A stretch of 64,000 nt of DNA from Neorhizobium lilium (GCF_004053875.1 NZ_SBIP01000001.1:682001-746000), one strand, 5' to 3'. Numbered from the stretch's first letter, positions 31,769 to 40,304 are shown. Notes: generated by a model from the letters alone, not told the origin. Made by a program: numbers and translations.

Positions 31769-32521
31769 GTGCAGACATATTACCGTATCGGCCAAATCGT
31801 CCCGAGTTCCAACACGACGATGGAGACTGAAATTCCCGCCATGCTGACGGCGCGCCAATCTATCCGCCCCGAGCGCTTCACGTTCCACTCCAGCCGCATG
31901 CGGATGAAGAAAGTGGTCAAGGAAGAACTGGCGGCGATGGACGCCGAGTCCGACCGGTGCGCTGTCGAGCTCTCCGATGCTCGCGTCGACGTGCTGGGCT
32001 ATGCCTGCCTGGTCGCCATCATGGCGATGGGCCTTGGCTATCACCGCCAGTCGGAGACGCGCCTGACCGGTCGCACCATCGAAGAAGGCACCAACATTCC
32101 CGTCGTCACCAGTGCGGGCGCATTGATCGAGGGCCTCAAAGTAATGAAGGCGAAGAAGATCGCCGTCGTTGCCCCTTACATGAAGCCGCTGACCGAACTG
32201 GTTGTCGACTACATCCGCGAAGAGGGCTTCGAGGTCGTGGACTGGCGGGCCCTCGAAATTCCCGACAATCTCGATGTCGCCCGCCACGACCCGGAAAACC
32301 TGCCGGCCATCGTGCAGACGCTCGATTTGACCGACGTGGACGTGATCGTGTTGTCGGCCTGCGTGCAGATGCCGTCGCTGCCGGTGATCGCCAAGGTCGA
32401 GGCAATGACCGGGAAGCCGGTTCTGACCGCCGCCGTGGCGACGACTTACTGCATGCTCAAGAAGCTCGGCTTGGAGGCAGTCGTACCGGGCGCGGGAGCC
32501 CTTCTGTCCGGCGCATACTGA
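31769..32521 (+). CDS. nicE: Maleate cis-trans isomerase
   Basis: A 250-residue Asp/Glu racemase-fold isomerase converting maleate to fumarate. The two catalytic cysteines are Cys80 in GYACLVAIMAMG and Cys198 in LSACVQMPSLP. The N-terminus YRIGQIVPSSNTTMETEIPA is characteristic. The start is taken as GTG 31769: GAGG lies eight bases upstream and the product length equals that of known NicE. An upstream in-frame start would add 22 unrelated residues. Confidence 0.93.
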   Translation: MQTYYRIGQIVPSSNTTMETEIPAMLTARQSIRPERFTFHSSRMRMKKVVKEELAAMDAESDRCAVELSDARVDVLGYACLVAIMAMGLGYHRQSETRLTGRTIEEGTNIPVVTSAGALIEGLKVMKAKKIAVVAPYMKPLTELVVDYIREEGFEVVDWRALEIPDNLDVARHDPENLPAIVQTLDLTDVDVIVLSACVQMPSLPVIAKVEAMTGKPVLTAAVATTYCMLKKLGLEAVVPGAGALLSGAY

Positions 32522-32534
32522 AGAGGGACCGATC

Positions 32535-33176
32535 ATGCAGAGCGCGGAAAACAATTATCAGGGCGTCTGGGGCAACCGCATCGGCTTCGGCCAGCGGCCT
32601 GCCCTGCTCGTCATCGATTTTCTGAAGGGCTATACCACCGAGGGCGCGCCCCTCTATGCTCCGGGCGTGGTTGACGCGGTCGCGCAGACGCCGGCGCTTA
32701 TCCAGTCCGCCCGCAAGGCCGGCATCCCGGTCATCCATACGCGCATCCTCTATCTTGCGGAAAACTGCGCCGATGGCGGCATGTGGGTGAAGAAATCGCC
32801 CGTCATGAAGGGTATGGTCGAAGGCAATGTTCTGGCGGAATTCTGTGATGGCGTCGAGCCTGCCAACGGCGAACTCGTCATCGTCAAGCAATATGCCAGC
32901 GCCTTTTTCGGTACCAGCCTTGCCTCGCAGTTGCATGCGCAAGGTATCGACACTGTGATCATGGCCGGCTGCTCCACGAGCGGCTGCATCCGCGCCACCG
33001 CCGTAGACGCGGTCCAGCATGGGTTCCGCGGCATCGTCGTGCGCGAATGCGTCGGTGACCGGCACCCGGATCCGCACAATGCCAACCTCTTCGATATCGA
33101 CAGCAAATATGGCGATGTCGTTTCGAGGGAGGAGGCGATCGCCGAAATCGCCAAGGTCAGGTCCGACTGTCCATAA
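32535..33176 (+). CDS. nicF: Maleamate amidohydrolase
   Basis: A 213-residue isochorismatase-fold cysteine hydrolase that deaminates maleamate to maleate and ammonia. The triad is Asp28 in LLVIDFLKG, Lys118 in VIVKQYASAFFGT and Cys151 in AGCSTSGCIRATA. The second cysteine in GCSTSGC is the nucleophile in this family. ATG 32535 follows GAGGG. Thirteen bases separate it from nicE, so the genes are co-transcribed. Confidence 0.93.
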   Translation: MQSAENNYQGVWGNRIGFGQRPALLVIDFLKGYTTEGAPLYAPGVVDAVAQTPALIQSARKAGIPVIHTRILYLAENCADGGMWVKKSPVMKGMVEGNVLAEFCDGVEPANGELVIVKQYASAFFGTSLASQLHAQGIDTVIMAGCSTSGCIRATAVDAVQHGFRGIVVRECVGDRHPDPHNANLFDIDSKYGDVVSREEAIAEIAKVRSDCP

Positions 33177-33219
33177 CGGGCGAAACACCCAAGCCTTCAA
33201 ACAAGATAGGGGAACGAGC

Positions 33220-34251
33220 ATGGATCAATTCAGCTTCACGGAAATCTGCCTGCATCAGTTGAAGATGTCGGGCGTCCACGAGGGCGAAAAACTCATCGTC
33301 CTGACCCAAGGCAACGATCGCCTCGATTACGCCGACGCCTTCATGGCAGCCGGCATGCGTCTTGGCGCCAGGATGTATCACATGCGTTTACCGCCGGTGC
33401 CGCCGGCCGGTGCGTGGGCGGTCGGCCAGACAGGTCTTGCAGCCATGCCGGATGCGGTCGAGGCCCTGAAGGCAGCCGACATGCTGATCGATTGCATCTT
33501 CCTGCTCTTCAGCCCGGAGCAGATGGCGATCCAGGCGGCCGGCACGCGGATACTGACCGCCGTCGAGCCGCCGGAGATTCTAGCGCGCATGCTGCCGACG
33601 AAGGAACTGCGCGAACGCGTCGAATTCGCCGGGGACTTGCTGGCCAAGGCGAAAGTGATGCGGATCACCTCCCCGCATGGCACGGATGTCACCTACAAGC
33701 TCAACACCTATCCCACTGTCACGGAATATGCCTGCACGGACGAGCCAGGCCGCTGGGACCACTGGCCGTCCGGTTTCGTCTTCACCGGCGGTGACGACGA
33801 CGGCGTCGACGGCACGATCGTCGTTGCTCCAGGCGATATCCTGCTGCCACAGAACATCTACGTGCGCGACCCGATCGTCTATACGATCGAAAATGGTTGG
33901 GTCACCGATATTCGCGGCGGTCTCGATGCCGACCTTGTCAAATCCTACATGGAAGGGTTCAACGACCCGCGTGGCATGGGGATGAGCCATGTCGGCTGGG
34001 GTCTCAATCAGAACGCCAAGTGGCATCGCATGGTGCCTGGCGAATTTCCCGGCGGCATGGGCATGGAGGCACGCTCCTTCTACGGCAACGTGATGTTCTC
34101 GACCGGCCCGAACAACGAGCTGGGTGGCCCGAACGATACGGCATGCCATCTGGATATTCCGATGCGCGGTTGCTCGCTGTTCCTCGATGATGAACCGATG
34201 GTTTTGAATGGCGACATCGCCGTCAAGGAAATGAAACACAACTTTAACTAG
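33220..34251 (+). CDS. nicX: 2,5-dihydroxypyridine 5,6-dioxygenase
   Basis: A 343-residue non-heme iron dioxygenase that opens 2,5-dihydroxypyridine to N-formylmaleamate, with an M29-aminopeptidase-like fold. Candidate iron ligands are His257 in GMSHVGWGLN, His310 and Asp312 in TACHLDIPMRG. Their spacing (53 and 2) equals that of the ligands I recall for P. putida NicX (265, 318, 320). ATG 33220 is used because AGGGGA lies upstream and homology starts there. A strong terminator follows 15 bases after the stop, ending the nicCDEFX message. Confidence 0.94.
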   Translation: MDQFSFTEICLHQLKMSGVHEGEKLIVLTQGNDRLDYADAFMAAGMRLGARMYHMRLPPVPPAGAWAVGQTGLAAMPDAVEALKAADMLIDCIFLLFSPEQMAIQAAGTRILTAVEPPEILARMLPTKELRERVEFAGDLLAKAKVMRITSPHGTDVTYKLNTYPTVTEYACTDEPGRWDHWPSGFVFTGGDDDGVDGTIVVAPGDILLPQNIYVRDPIVYTIENGWVTDIRGGLDADLVKSYMEGFNDPRGMGMSHVGWGLNQNAKWHRMVPGEFPGGMGMEARSFYGNVMFSTGPNNELGGPNDTACHLDIPMRGCSLFLDDEPMVLNGDIAVKEMKHNFN

Positions 34252-34265
34252 CGACACTTGGGGAT

Positions 34266-34293
34266 TCGCTACGCGCGCATCGGCGCGTAGCGA
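34266..34293 (+). terminator. Intrinsic terminator after nicX
   Basis: TCGCTACGCGC (34266-34276) and GCGCGTAGCGA (34283-34293) form a perfect 11-pair stem with a six-base loop, followed by GCTTTGC. The T tract is short, but stem strength and position make this the likely end of the nicCDEFX transcript. Confidence 0.7.
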
Positions 34294-34378
34294 GCTTTGC
34301 GTGAAGCCTTGACCGACGCTAGATGGTGTGATGTTGAACCGCATTCCTCCGTGACGCAATCGATGGACGTAGTTGAGA

Positions 34379-34861
34379 ATGAACGCAAATGACACTGCAC
34401 AGTTGCCAGGCCATCTGGCACCTCAGGGTGGCTATCAGGTCACGGAGCAAGTTGGGCACTTGCTTCGAAAGGCTTACCAGCGCCATTTGTCAATTTTCCA
34501 GACGAATGCTAGCGATCCGGACCTCACATCGGTGCAGTTCGTGACTCTCTGCGCGCTCCATGACCTCGGCCCCAGCTCACAGGTTGAACTGGTTAAAGCA
34601 ACCTCCGTCGATCAGGCAACCATCCGCGGAATCGTCGATCGATTGAAAGCCCGGGGATTGGTCGATCTTTCCAAAGATGAGGCTGATGGCCGTAAGGTAG
34701 TTATAACCCTGCTGCCTAAAGGCGAGGCTCTGCTCCAGGATATGTATCCCAGTGCATATCAAATTAGTGAGCAAACAGTTGCGCGTCTAAATTCGGCTGA
34801 ACGGATTGCCTTATTATATCTGCTACGAAAAATTGCAGACGATGACGACGGTGGAATGTAA
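34379..34861 (+). CDS. nicR: MarR family regulator of nicotinate catabolism (NicR type)
   Basis: A 160-residue winged-helix protein with LTSVQFVTLCALHDLGPSSQVELVKATSVDQATIRGIVDRLKARGLV at about residues 48-94 and the wing DEADGRKVVITLLPKGE. In P. putida NicR is a MarR protein next to nicX that represses the nicC and nicX promoters and responds to 6-hydroxynicotinate, so that role is inferred here. ATG 34379 is used; TTG 34373 is possible, and no strong ribosome site is visible. It lies behind a terminator and so likely has its own promoter. No NicS-type TetR repressor for nicAB is seen, so this protein may govern both arms. Confidence 0.85.
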   Translation: MNANDTAQLPGHLAPQGGYQVTEQVGHLLRKAYQRHLSIFQTNASDPDLTSVQFVTLCALHDLGPSSQVELVKATSVDQATIRGIVDRLKARGLVDLSKDEADGRKVVITLLPKGEALLQDMYPSAYQISEQTVARLNSAERIALLYLLRKIADDDDGGM

Positions 34862-35159
34862 TCGTAGTAAGAGTCTGCCTTGTCCTGCGAATACTAAGGA
34901 TTGGGCGCGTCCCGTGATTTATTTTGACGTGGAGGGCCGACCTACGAAGTTCCAGTCGAGCTGTTTGTATTTAACCACGTTTAGATCGCGAAAAAGATCC
35001 ATCCATAAAACGGCATAATGTAATCCGCTGGCAGCGCGTAGTGTAGGCGAATCCGATCGGTTACCATTTTCGCATCGAGGAGATGGGACCTGGGAAAGCT
35101 CTCGTCTCATCTGGATGACTTGACCCGCAAGGCCAAGGATTGGATCGGAGACAGCCGTG
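34862..35159. other. Intergenic region after nicR, no confident gene
   Basis: A 298-base stretch of lower GC. A minus-strand frame (34919-35003 region, MDLFRDLNVVKYKQLDWNFV) has protein-like composition but no start context and no family I recognise, so it may be the tail of a lost gene. No clear terminator for nicR was found. Confidence 0.3.
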
Positions 35160-35582
35160 ATGCAGAATGACAAACCATTGATCGCCATCGTTGGAGCGAC
35201 CAGAAAGCAAGGCAGAAGCGTTGCGACCACCCTTCTTCAAAGCCAGCGTTTCCGAGTTCGCGCATTGACCCGAAATGACCGCTCCCCTGCAGCTCGTGCG
35301 CTTCAGGATTTGGGAGCAGAGATCGTGAGGGTTACTCTCGAGATCGGCCGGACAAAGGAGCTAGTCGTTGCATTTGAAGGCGCGACTGGCGCTTTCTTGA
35401 TGACACCACCCGTTGCGCCGCCCGATAGGAGTAAGGCCCCCCTCGGCCGGCAGCTCGCCGACGCGGCCGTGGTTGCTGGCGTGCGGCATATCGTTGACTG
35501 CGTCGCGCTTCTTCGCGGCGGCAGTCGGTCGGTTGCGGTCATTGGAATAAAAGCGCGGCTTCATACTCTGCCCTTGGCCTAA
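35160..35582 (+). pseudogene. Truncated NmrA-like NAD(P)-binding protein
   Basis: The 140-residue product starts as a normal NmrA/NAD(P)H azoreductase-type Rossmann protein (IAIVGATRKQGRSVATTLL, then GAFLMTPPV). It loses similarity after GVRHIV near residue 114, where intact members continue for another 150 or so residues. The remaining 30 residues (DCVALLRGG onward) are unrelated. The break near position 35500 points to a deletion that brought the HxlR gene's 3' end close. GTG 35157 is an alternative start. It may still be transcribed, but catalysis is unlikely. Confidence 0.7.
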
Positions 35583-35597
35583 GGCACGATTTGTACG

Positions 35598-36005
35598 TCA
35601 CTTGGTCGAGCGACCATCGAAGCGCGCCTGAGCTGTCTCTATTTCCACCTTGCGCTGCCTGCTCCATATGACCAACGAGGCAACCTGGTCCGCAAAAGAA
35701 AGACCTAGCTCCGTCAGCTCGTACGTGACACTCGGAGGGACCGTCGGCCCGACATGACGCAGAATGTGTCCGTCGCGCTCCAGGCGGCGGAGCGTCAAGG
35801 TCATCATTCTTTGCGAAACGCCTGACAGAGCACGCTCCAGCTCCCGATAGCGCCGGGGTCCTGCGGAAAGCTCGGCAAGCGCCATGACGGTCCACTGTTC
35901 ACCCAGTCGGTCAAGAACGAGCCTTATCCCGCAATCCTCGTGATCGGGAGAGCCACACGGCTCTATCGCGGCTTGTGTGCGAACATTGCTGTGCGTAGCG
36001 GACAA
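35598..36005 (-). CDS. HxlR family transcriptional regulator
   Basis: A 135-residue DUF24/HxlR winged-helix protein. It has the family Cys near the start (CGIRLVLDRLGEQWTVMALAELS), LERALSGVSQRMMTLTLRRLERDG as recognition region and the wing RHVGPTVPPSVTYELTELG. The start is TTG 36005, the only one that keeps the whole domain; AAGGAGG lies eight bases upstream. HxlR proteins often sense aldehydes, quinones or hypochlorite through a cysteine. It is divergent from the NmrA-like gene at 36076, its likely target. Confidence 0.9.
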   Translation of the reverse strand: MSATHSNVRTQAAIEPCGSPDHEDCGIRLVLDRLGEQWTVMALAELSAGPRRYRELERALSGVSQRMMTLTLRRLERDGHILRHVGPTVPPSVTYELTELGLSFADQVASLVIWSRQRKVEIETAQARFDGRSTK

Positions 36006-36075
36006 GAATGTGCCTCCTTATGCGTCAGTTCGTAACGTCCTAAACCTCCAGGAACCTAACAGAAAGGGACCTCTT

Positions 36076-36876
36076 ATGATTTTAATAACAGGCGCATCAG
36101 GTCAGCTCTCATCACTCGTAGCACAAGGAGCCAAGGAGGCCGGGCTTTCGGTCGAGACGGCCAGCCGGTCGCCAGATGCCGACCGTACGATGAATTTCGA
36201 TCAACCGGAGACGCTGGACTTCTCTGGCATCTCAACGCTCTTCCTTCTCTCAGCCGGCTATGCTGAAGATGACATCGTCATCCGGCGGCACGAAGCGGTT
36301 CTCGCAGCAGCACGACGTCAGGGTGTTACGCACATTATCTATACGAGCCTGTCAGCCGCCAGTGATCATCTGGGCTTCGCGCTCGCCCATCGCTGGACCG
36401 AGCGTGCCGTGATCGAGAGCGGTCTTAAATGGACGATCCTGCGCAACGGCCTGTATGCAGAGCTGATCGGCATGCTTGCCGCGCCGCGCAAGGGGCGGAT
36501 CACGGCACCATTCGGCACGGCGCCGATATCTGCAGTCGCGAGGGCCGATCTTGCCGACGCTGCAGTCAAAGTCCTTTCCACCCCATCAGCTCACGAGGGG
36601 ATGACGTATGAGCTCTCAGGCGTCACACCGTTTTCCGTGCCTCAGTTGGCACAGCGCCTTGGAGTTGCCTATGAGCCGACAAGTCTTTCGGACGAGCGTG
36701 AGCGCTTATCGGCACTGCCACTCTTGCCATTTCAGGCCCCGATGCTGCTGTCGATTTCCTCTGCCGCAATGGCAGGCTTCCTGAGGTCCGACACCAGCCA
36801 TCTTACGGCACTTGTCCCGCAACCACGTGACGCTTTGTCGGTGGCATATGATACTGCGCGGCAGGCTGTTGAATGA
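36076..36876 (+). CDS. NmrA-like NAD(P)H-binding oxidoreductase (quinone oxidoreductase QorB-like)
   Basis: A 266-residue atypical short-chain dehydrogenase with N-terminal ILITGASGQLSSLVA and the middle segment THIIYTSLSAASDHLGFALAHRWTE, which aligns with the QorB/NmrA group. These bind NADPH and either reduce quinones or act as redox sensors. ATG 36076 is chosen because AAAGGG lies seven bases upstream. Pairing with a divergent HxlR gene is a common arrangement and suggests induction by reactive electrophiles. Confidence 0.88.
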   Translation: MILITGASGQLSSLVAQGAKEAGLSVETASRSPDADRTMNFDQPETLDFSGISTLFLLSAGYAEDDIVIRRHEAVLAAARRQGVTHIIYTSLSAASDHLGFALAHRWTERAVIESGLKWTILRNGLYAELIGMLAAPRKGRITAPFGTAPISAVARADLADAAVKVLSTPSAHEGMTYELSGVTPFSVPQLAQRLGVAYEPTSLSDERERLSALPLLPFQAPMLLSISSAAMAGFLRSDTSHLTALVPQPRDALSVAYDTARQAVE

Positions 36877-36971
36877 CGGTCGTGTCCGGTGTTGGAGGAG
36901 AGCCGACGCCCGACCAAAATGGGTCCAAGATCGACACAATGCATGCGCTACGGCCTGCACCCGTTTTCAAA

Positions 36972-37499
36972 TCACGTTTTGCCTTTCCAAGGCACAAGGA
37001 CGGCTTCCAGGAGCTTGACCGCTGCACCGAATGCAAAGGCGCAGAATGCGATCAGCCCAATGCCGACAAAGACGACATCGGTCGCAAGGAACTGTGACGC
37101 CGACATGATCATGTAGCCGATGCCGCGATTGGCCGCGATCAGTTCAGCCGCCACCAAGGTGCTCCATCCGACGCCCAGGGCGATGCGAACTCCGGTCAAG
37201 ATTTCCGGCAGCGCGGTCGGCAGCACGATGCTGAAGAACAGCTGGAAGCGGCTGGCACCCAGTGAACGGGCGGCATTGACGCGCTCGATCGGCAGCGATT
37301 TTACGCCGGCCTGCGCGGAAAGGCAGATCGGTGCGAACATGGCTAGAATCAGCAGCGTGACCTTCGATGTCTCGCCAATCCCCAGCCAGATGATCATCAG
37401 CGGCAGATAAGCGAGCGGCGGTAGCGGCCAGTAGAACTCGATCGGCACATCCAGAATGCCCTTGGCCCAGCGGTTAAGCCCCATCAGCAGGCCAGGGCC
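36972..37499 (-). pseudogene. tauC: Remnant of taurine-type ABC permease (tauC 3' part)
   Basis: The last ~170 residues of a TauC/SsuC permease remain: LLMGLNRWAKGILDVPIEFYWPLPPLAYLPL, the EAA loop region VNAARSLGASRFQLFFSIVLP and the C-terminal helices. The first ~90 residues are missing. Upstream the sequence joins directly to tauA within a few bases (about 37493-37498), so the 5' part of tauC was lost in a deletion. The remaining frame could start at ATG 37484 but would make a permease lacking its first helices. Confidence 0.8.
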
Positions 37500-38053
37500 G
37501 GATCCCAGACGAAACCGCCATCGAGGTCACCACGATTGAACCCGGCAACGATTTCCGGTTGCGGGATTGCAAAAACTTGAACGTCCCGTTCGCTCAGCCC
37601 TTGCGATTTGATCAGCGCCAGCAGCTGATAATGATCGGTGGAGACCGGTGCCGCGGCCAGCTTCTTGCCCTTGAGGTCGGACAGGCTGTTGATGCCGGAA
37701 CCGTTGCGCACTACCAGCGCCTCGTCGATGCCGGAGATGGACGACAGGTAGAAGGCCTTGACGGCAAGGCCGCGCGATGTCGCGGCTGCAAACGGGCTGG
37801 AGCCGACATAACCGACCTGAACATCGCCGGAGGCGATCGCCGCAAAGATTTCGGCGCCGGAATTGAACTTGCGGAAGTCGATCTCGTAACCGGTCGCCTT
37901 TGTAAATTCGCCGTTGGCAATCGCGACCGAAGACGGCAATGCGTCAGTCTGATAGGCGACGACCACCTTCTTGTCGGCGGCATTAGCGGTCACGGCCGCA
38001 GCAAGACTGCCGATACCGAACACTGCGGCTTTCAGTATTGTTTTCAAAAACAT
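37484..38053 (-). pseudogene. tauA: Remnant of taurine-type ABC binding protein (tauA 5' part)
   Basis: The first 189 residues of a TauA-like binding protein are intact. They include a signal peptide (MFLKTILKAAVFGIGSLAAA), VVVAYQTDALPSS and the cleft segment GYVGSSPFAAATSRG. It runs in register to GGFVWDPAL, where family members continue for another 120 or so residues. Here it hits Ala-Cys-stop as it crosses into tauC sequence in another frame. The ATPase gene tauB, normally between them, is gone. ATG 38053 has AAGGGG at proper distance. Confidence 0.82.
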
Positions 38054-38145
38054 TTTCGCCCCTTGGCCGGAATTGTCCGGCACCCCTGTTGTTTCCACGA
38101 CGGGAAGCATAAGCGATGAAACGCCCAACTAAACAGCAACAAAAC

Positions 38146-38161
38146 TGCTATTTTTATAGCA
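38146..38161. promoter_or_regulatory. Palindrome upstream of the tauA remnant
   Basis: TGCTAT and ATAGCA flank TTTT, a perfect 16-base inverted repeat, 93 bases upstream of the tauA start in an AT-rich zone. It could be the old operator or activator site of the tau genes. Confidence 0.35.
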
Positions 38162-38275
38162 TTACTAGATAATGTTTGTTGTTTTGCGGAGGTTATTCAG
38201 CGTGTTGGTGGCCCGCTGCAGTCGCGCGATTCGACCGTGTAAGGCGCATGCCAACACATCTGCAAAGGCTTCCGT

Positions 38276-38977
38276 TCAGAATTTCTCGAGCCAGGGCCGG
38301 ATTTCCAGCTCCCAGGACCAGGCGCTCCGGTGCTGCCGGAGAAGATCGGCAAAGGCCTGCGCCACGGCATCGGGATCGAGCGTGCTGTCGGGCCGATCCG
38401 AAGGGTCGGGGCGATGATCTGCGCGAACCCCTCCATCGACGACGAGATGGGCGACGTGAATGCCAAGCGGCGAAAGTTCGCGTGCCGCACTTTGCGCCAG
38501 TCCACGCAACGCGAATTTGCCCATGGCAAATGGCGCAGACAGAGCAAAACCTTTAACGCCCGCTGTAGCGCCGGTCAGCAGGATCGCTCCCTTGCTTGCC
38601 GGTATCATGCGTTTGGCTGCCTGCTGCACGGTATAGAATGCTCCCAGGGCCGAAACCGCGATTGCCTTTTCAACCTCAGCCGGGTCCAGCTCCGCCAACG
38701 GTCCACGCACCCGGCCACTGGCGTTATAAACCACGATTTCGGGCGCCCCGATTCGGGCTTCGGTATCGGCGAAAAGACGCTCGACCTGGCCCGCGTCGCT
38801 GGCATCGACCGCAAGCGCGATCGCTCCGGTCTCCTCGACCAGCGGCGCAAGCTTGTCGATATTCCTGGCCGCCACCACGACCGGCAGACCTGCGGATCGC
38901 AGCAGCCGGGTCAACGATGCGCTGATACCAGGCCCCCCACCGACGATGAGCGCGTTTCGATATGGGATATCCGCCAT
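38276..38977 (-). CDS. Short-chain dehydrogenase/reductase family protein with altered active site
   Basis: A 233-residue classical-size SDR with an NAD(P)-binding GGGPGIS at residues 13-19, the acidic-loop region and YNASG (N85). The active-site YxxxK reads FAMGK, so the catalytic Tyr is Phe150 while Lys154 is kept. The Ser position is in LLTGATAG. The substitution suggests a non-classical catalyst or a binding role. ATG 38977 opens MADIPYRNALIVGG. It stands alone, between the tau remnant and the methionine-rich gene. Confidence 0.85.
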   Translation of the reverse strand: MADIPYRNALIVGGGPGISASLTRLLRSAGLPVVVAARNIDKLAPLVEETGAIALAVDASDAGQVERLFADTEARIGAPEIVVYNASGRVRGPLAELDPAEVEKAIAVSALGAFYTVQQAAKRMIPASKGAILLTGATAGVKGFALSAPFAMGKFALRGLAQSAARELSPLGIHVAHLVVDGGVRADHRPDPSDRPDSTLDPDAVAQAFADLLRQHRSAWSWELEIRPWLEKF

Positions 38978-39313
38978 GACGTTACCTTTCTATTTTATGT
39001 TCTGAGGTGGCTGACATGATGTCGGCACCTTAGGTCATGTCCGCTTACAGCCGCCCGAGCCGGTCGAATTGAGTCGTGTGTCTTCGCAAAGCCAAGGCTA
39101 AGCGATCACCTGAACGAATTACCTGACGTGATCTCTGAAATAACGGAGATGCGTCCGTGATACCGATCCGTTTTCTTGAGAACCTCGTGCTGGTTGTTCA
39201 TTCTATCGGAGGAAACAGCATTGGAATTTTTTCTTCTCTTGCGACCGATCGAAGCACTTATTATCCATCAATCCATCGAAGCGCGAAATTTGGCCAAGGG
39301 CCGGGAGACTTCC
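38978..39313. other. Gap between the SDR and methionine-rich genes
   Basis: A 336-base region that must hold the two divergent promoters. A small hairpin (ATCTC/GAGAT around 39130-39150) is the only structure I see. No copper-regulator box that I recognise and no gene were found. The frame that reads into the methionine-rich gene is open from 39176 but has no conserved content before 39314. Confidence 0.4.
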
Positions 39314-39634
39314 ATGAACAACGCTATGAACATGATGCCGATGATGAACCCCATGATGGGCGGCATGGGCCAGCCGATGATGTCGCCGATGATGATGAAC
39401 GGCATGATGCCGATGGGCGGCATGCCAATGATGATGCCTATGCCGATGATGATGGGCATGATGACCTGCAAGATGACCGAGACCGGCATGATGTGCGAAA
39501 TGAAGCCGATGGAAGGCATGGACCAGGCCATGTTCATGGAATGCTGCAAGCGCATGATGGCCATGATGAACGGCGGCATGCCGATGATGATGATGTGCGG
39601 CGGCATGACGATGTGCTGCACGATGGCCGCCTAA
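39314..39634 (+). CDS. Methionine-rich, cysteine-containing small protein
   Basis: A 106-residue protein with 47 methionines (44 percent) and seven cysteines, including two CC pairs. It begins MNNAMNMMPMMNPMMGGMG and proceeds through MM, MMM and PMMM clusters, with TCKM, MMCE, ECCK and TMCC in the second half. Such composition is known for soft-metal (copper(I), silver) binding or for methionine-based oxidant scavenging. No signal peptide is visible, so it would be cytosolic. ATG 39314 has GGGAG seven bases upstream, and a strong terminator follows, supporting real expression. No copper genes are adjacent. I know of no named family for it, so function is inference only. Confidence 0.75.
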   Translation: MNNAMNMMPMMNPMMGGMGQPMMSPMMMNGMMPMGGMPMMMPMPMMMGMMTCKMTETGMMCEMKPMEGMDQAMFMECCKRMMAMMNGGMPMMMMCGGMTMCCTMAA

Positions 39635-39655
39635 GCAAGCCGGCTGACCCATTCG

Positions 39656-39682
39656 AAGGCCTCCTTTGCGGGAGGCCTTTTC
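39656..39682. terminator. Bidirectional intrinsic terminator
   Basis: AAGGCCTCC (39656-39664) and GGAGGCCTT (39671-39679) form a perfect nine-pair stem with a TTTGCG loop, followed by TT and preceded by A-rich bases. It ends the methionine-rich gene on the plus strand and overlaps the end of the XRE-cupin gene on the minus strand. Confidence 0.8.
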
Positions 39683-40304
39683 ATATGTGGATGACCTCGC
39701 GATAGGTCGAGACGAGATAAAGCACGGCAGGCCCGCCTGTCATGTTGCGATAGAGGTGCGGTACGTCCGCCTCGAAGATCAGCGCATCCCCTTCGCCGAG
39801 AATATGGGGCGGCTGTTTTCCAACCACGACTTCGACTGTCCCCTGCGCAACCACCAGGTTTTCGATAGTGCCTTTGCGATGCGCGTCCGCGCGCTCGGTG
39901 TGGTGCGGCGCGATGCGAAGTTCGTAGAACTCGACCGTTCGATCGCCGTCATAAGGAAACAGGGCACGGGTTTCGAATTTTCCGTCGTTCGACGACAGCG
40001 TCTTGGAGGCTGCCCTCGTCAGCAGCACCGTGGTCGGCATGTCCTCCTCGATGATCAGCGAGCCGCAGGAGATTTCCAGCGCCGCCGCGATCTTGGCGAG
40101 CACGTTGAGTGTAGGACTGCTCTTGCCGGTCTCGATCTGGCCAAGCATCGCCCGGCTGACACCGGAGACCTTTGCAAGCCGGTCAAGCGAATAACCGCGA
40201 CGCGTGCGCAGGCGACGCAGATTGCGGCCGGTGCGCACGCAGATCGCTTCGAACGGGTCCTGAAATTCCTCCTGGCTCAGGCTCGCAAGAGCTTCACTGT
40301 GCAT
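39681..40304 (-). CDS. XRE-cupin transcriptional regulator
   Basis: A 207-residue regulator. Residues 25-85 are an XRE helix-turn-helix (LRRLRTRRGYSLDRLAKVSGVSRAMLGQIETGKSSPTLN), and residues 115-205 are a cupin sensor with HHTERADAHRKGTIENLVVAQG and the ending DVPHLYRNMTGGPAVLYLV. Relatives such as PuuR and SutR control polyamine or sulfur metabolism. ATG 40304 lies within the end of the upstream 61-residue gene (11-base overlap), so the two are translationally coupled. The target genes are not evident. Confidence 0.9.
   Translation of the reverse strand: MHSEALASLSQEEFQDPFEAICVRTGRNLRRLRTRRGYSLDRLAKVSGVSRAMLGQIETGKSSPTLNVLAKIAAALEISCGSLIIEEDMPTTVLLTRAASKTLSSNDGKFETRALFPYDGDRTVEFYELRIAPHHTERADAHRKGTIENLVVAQGTVEVVVGKQPPHILGEGDALIFEADVPHLYRNMTGGPAVLYLVSTYREVIHI

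Noticed and set aside
39157-39705. Asp/His-rich frames overlapping the methionine-rich gene on both strands
   Set aside because: They arise from the same repeated ATG codons read in other frames, and only the Met frame has a ribosome-binding site directly upstream and a stop directly before the terminator.
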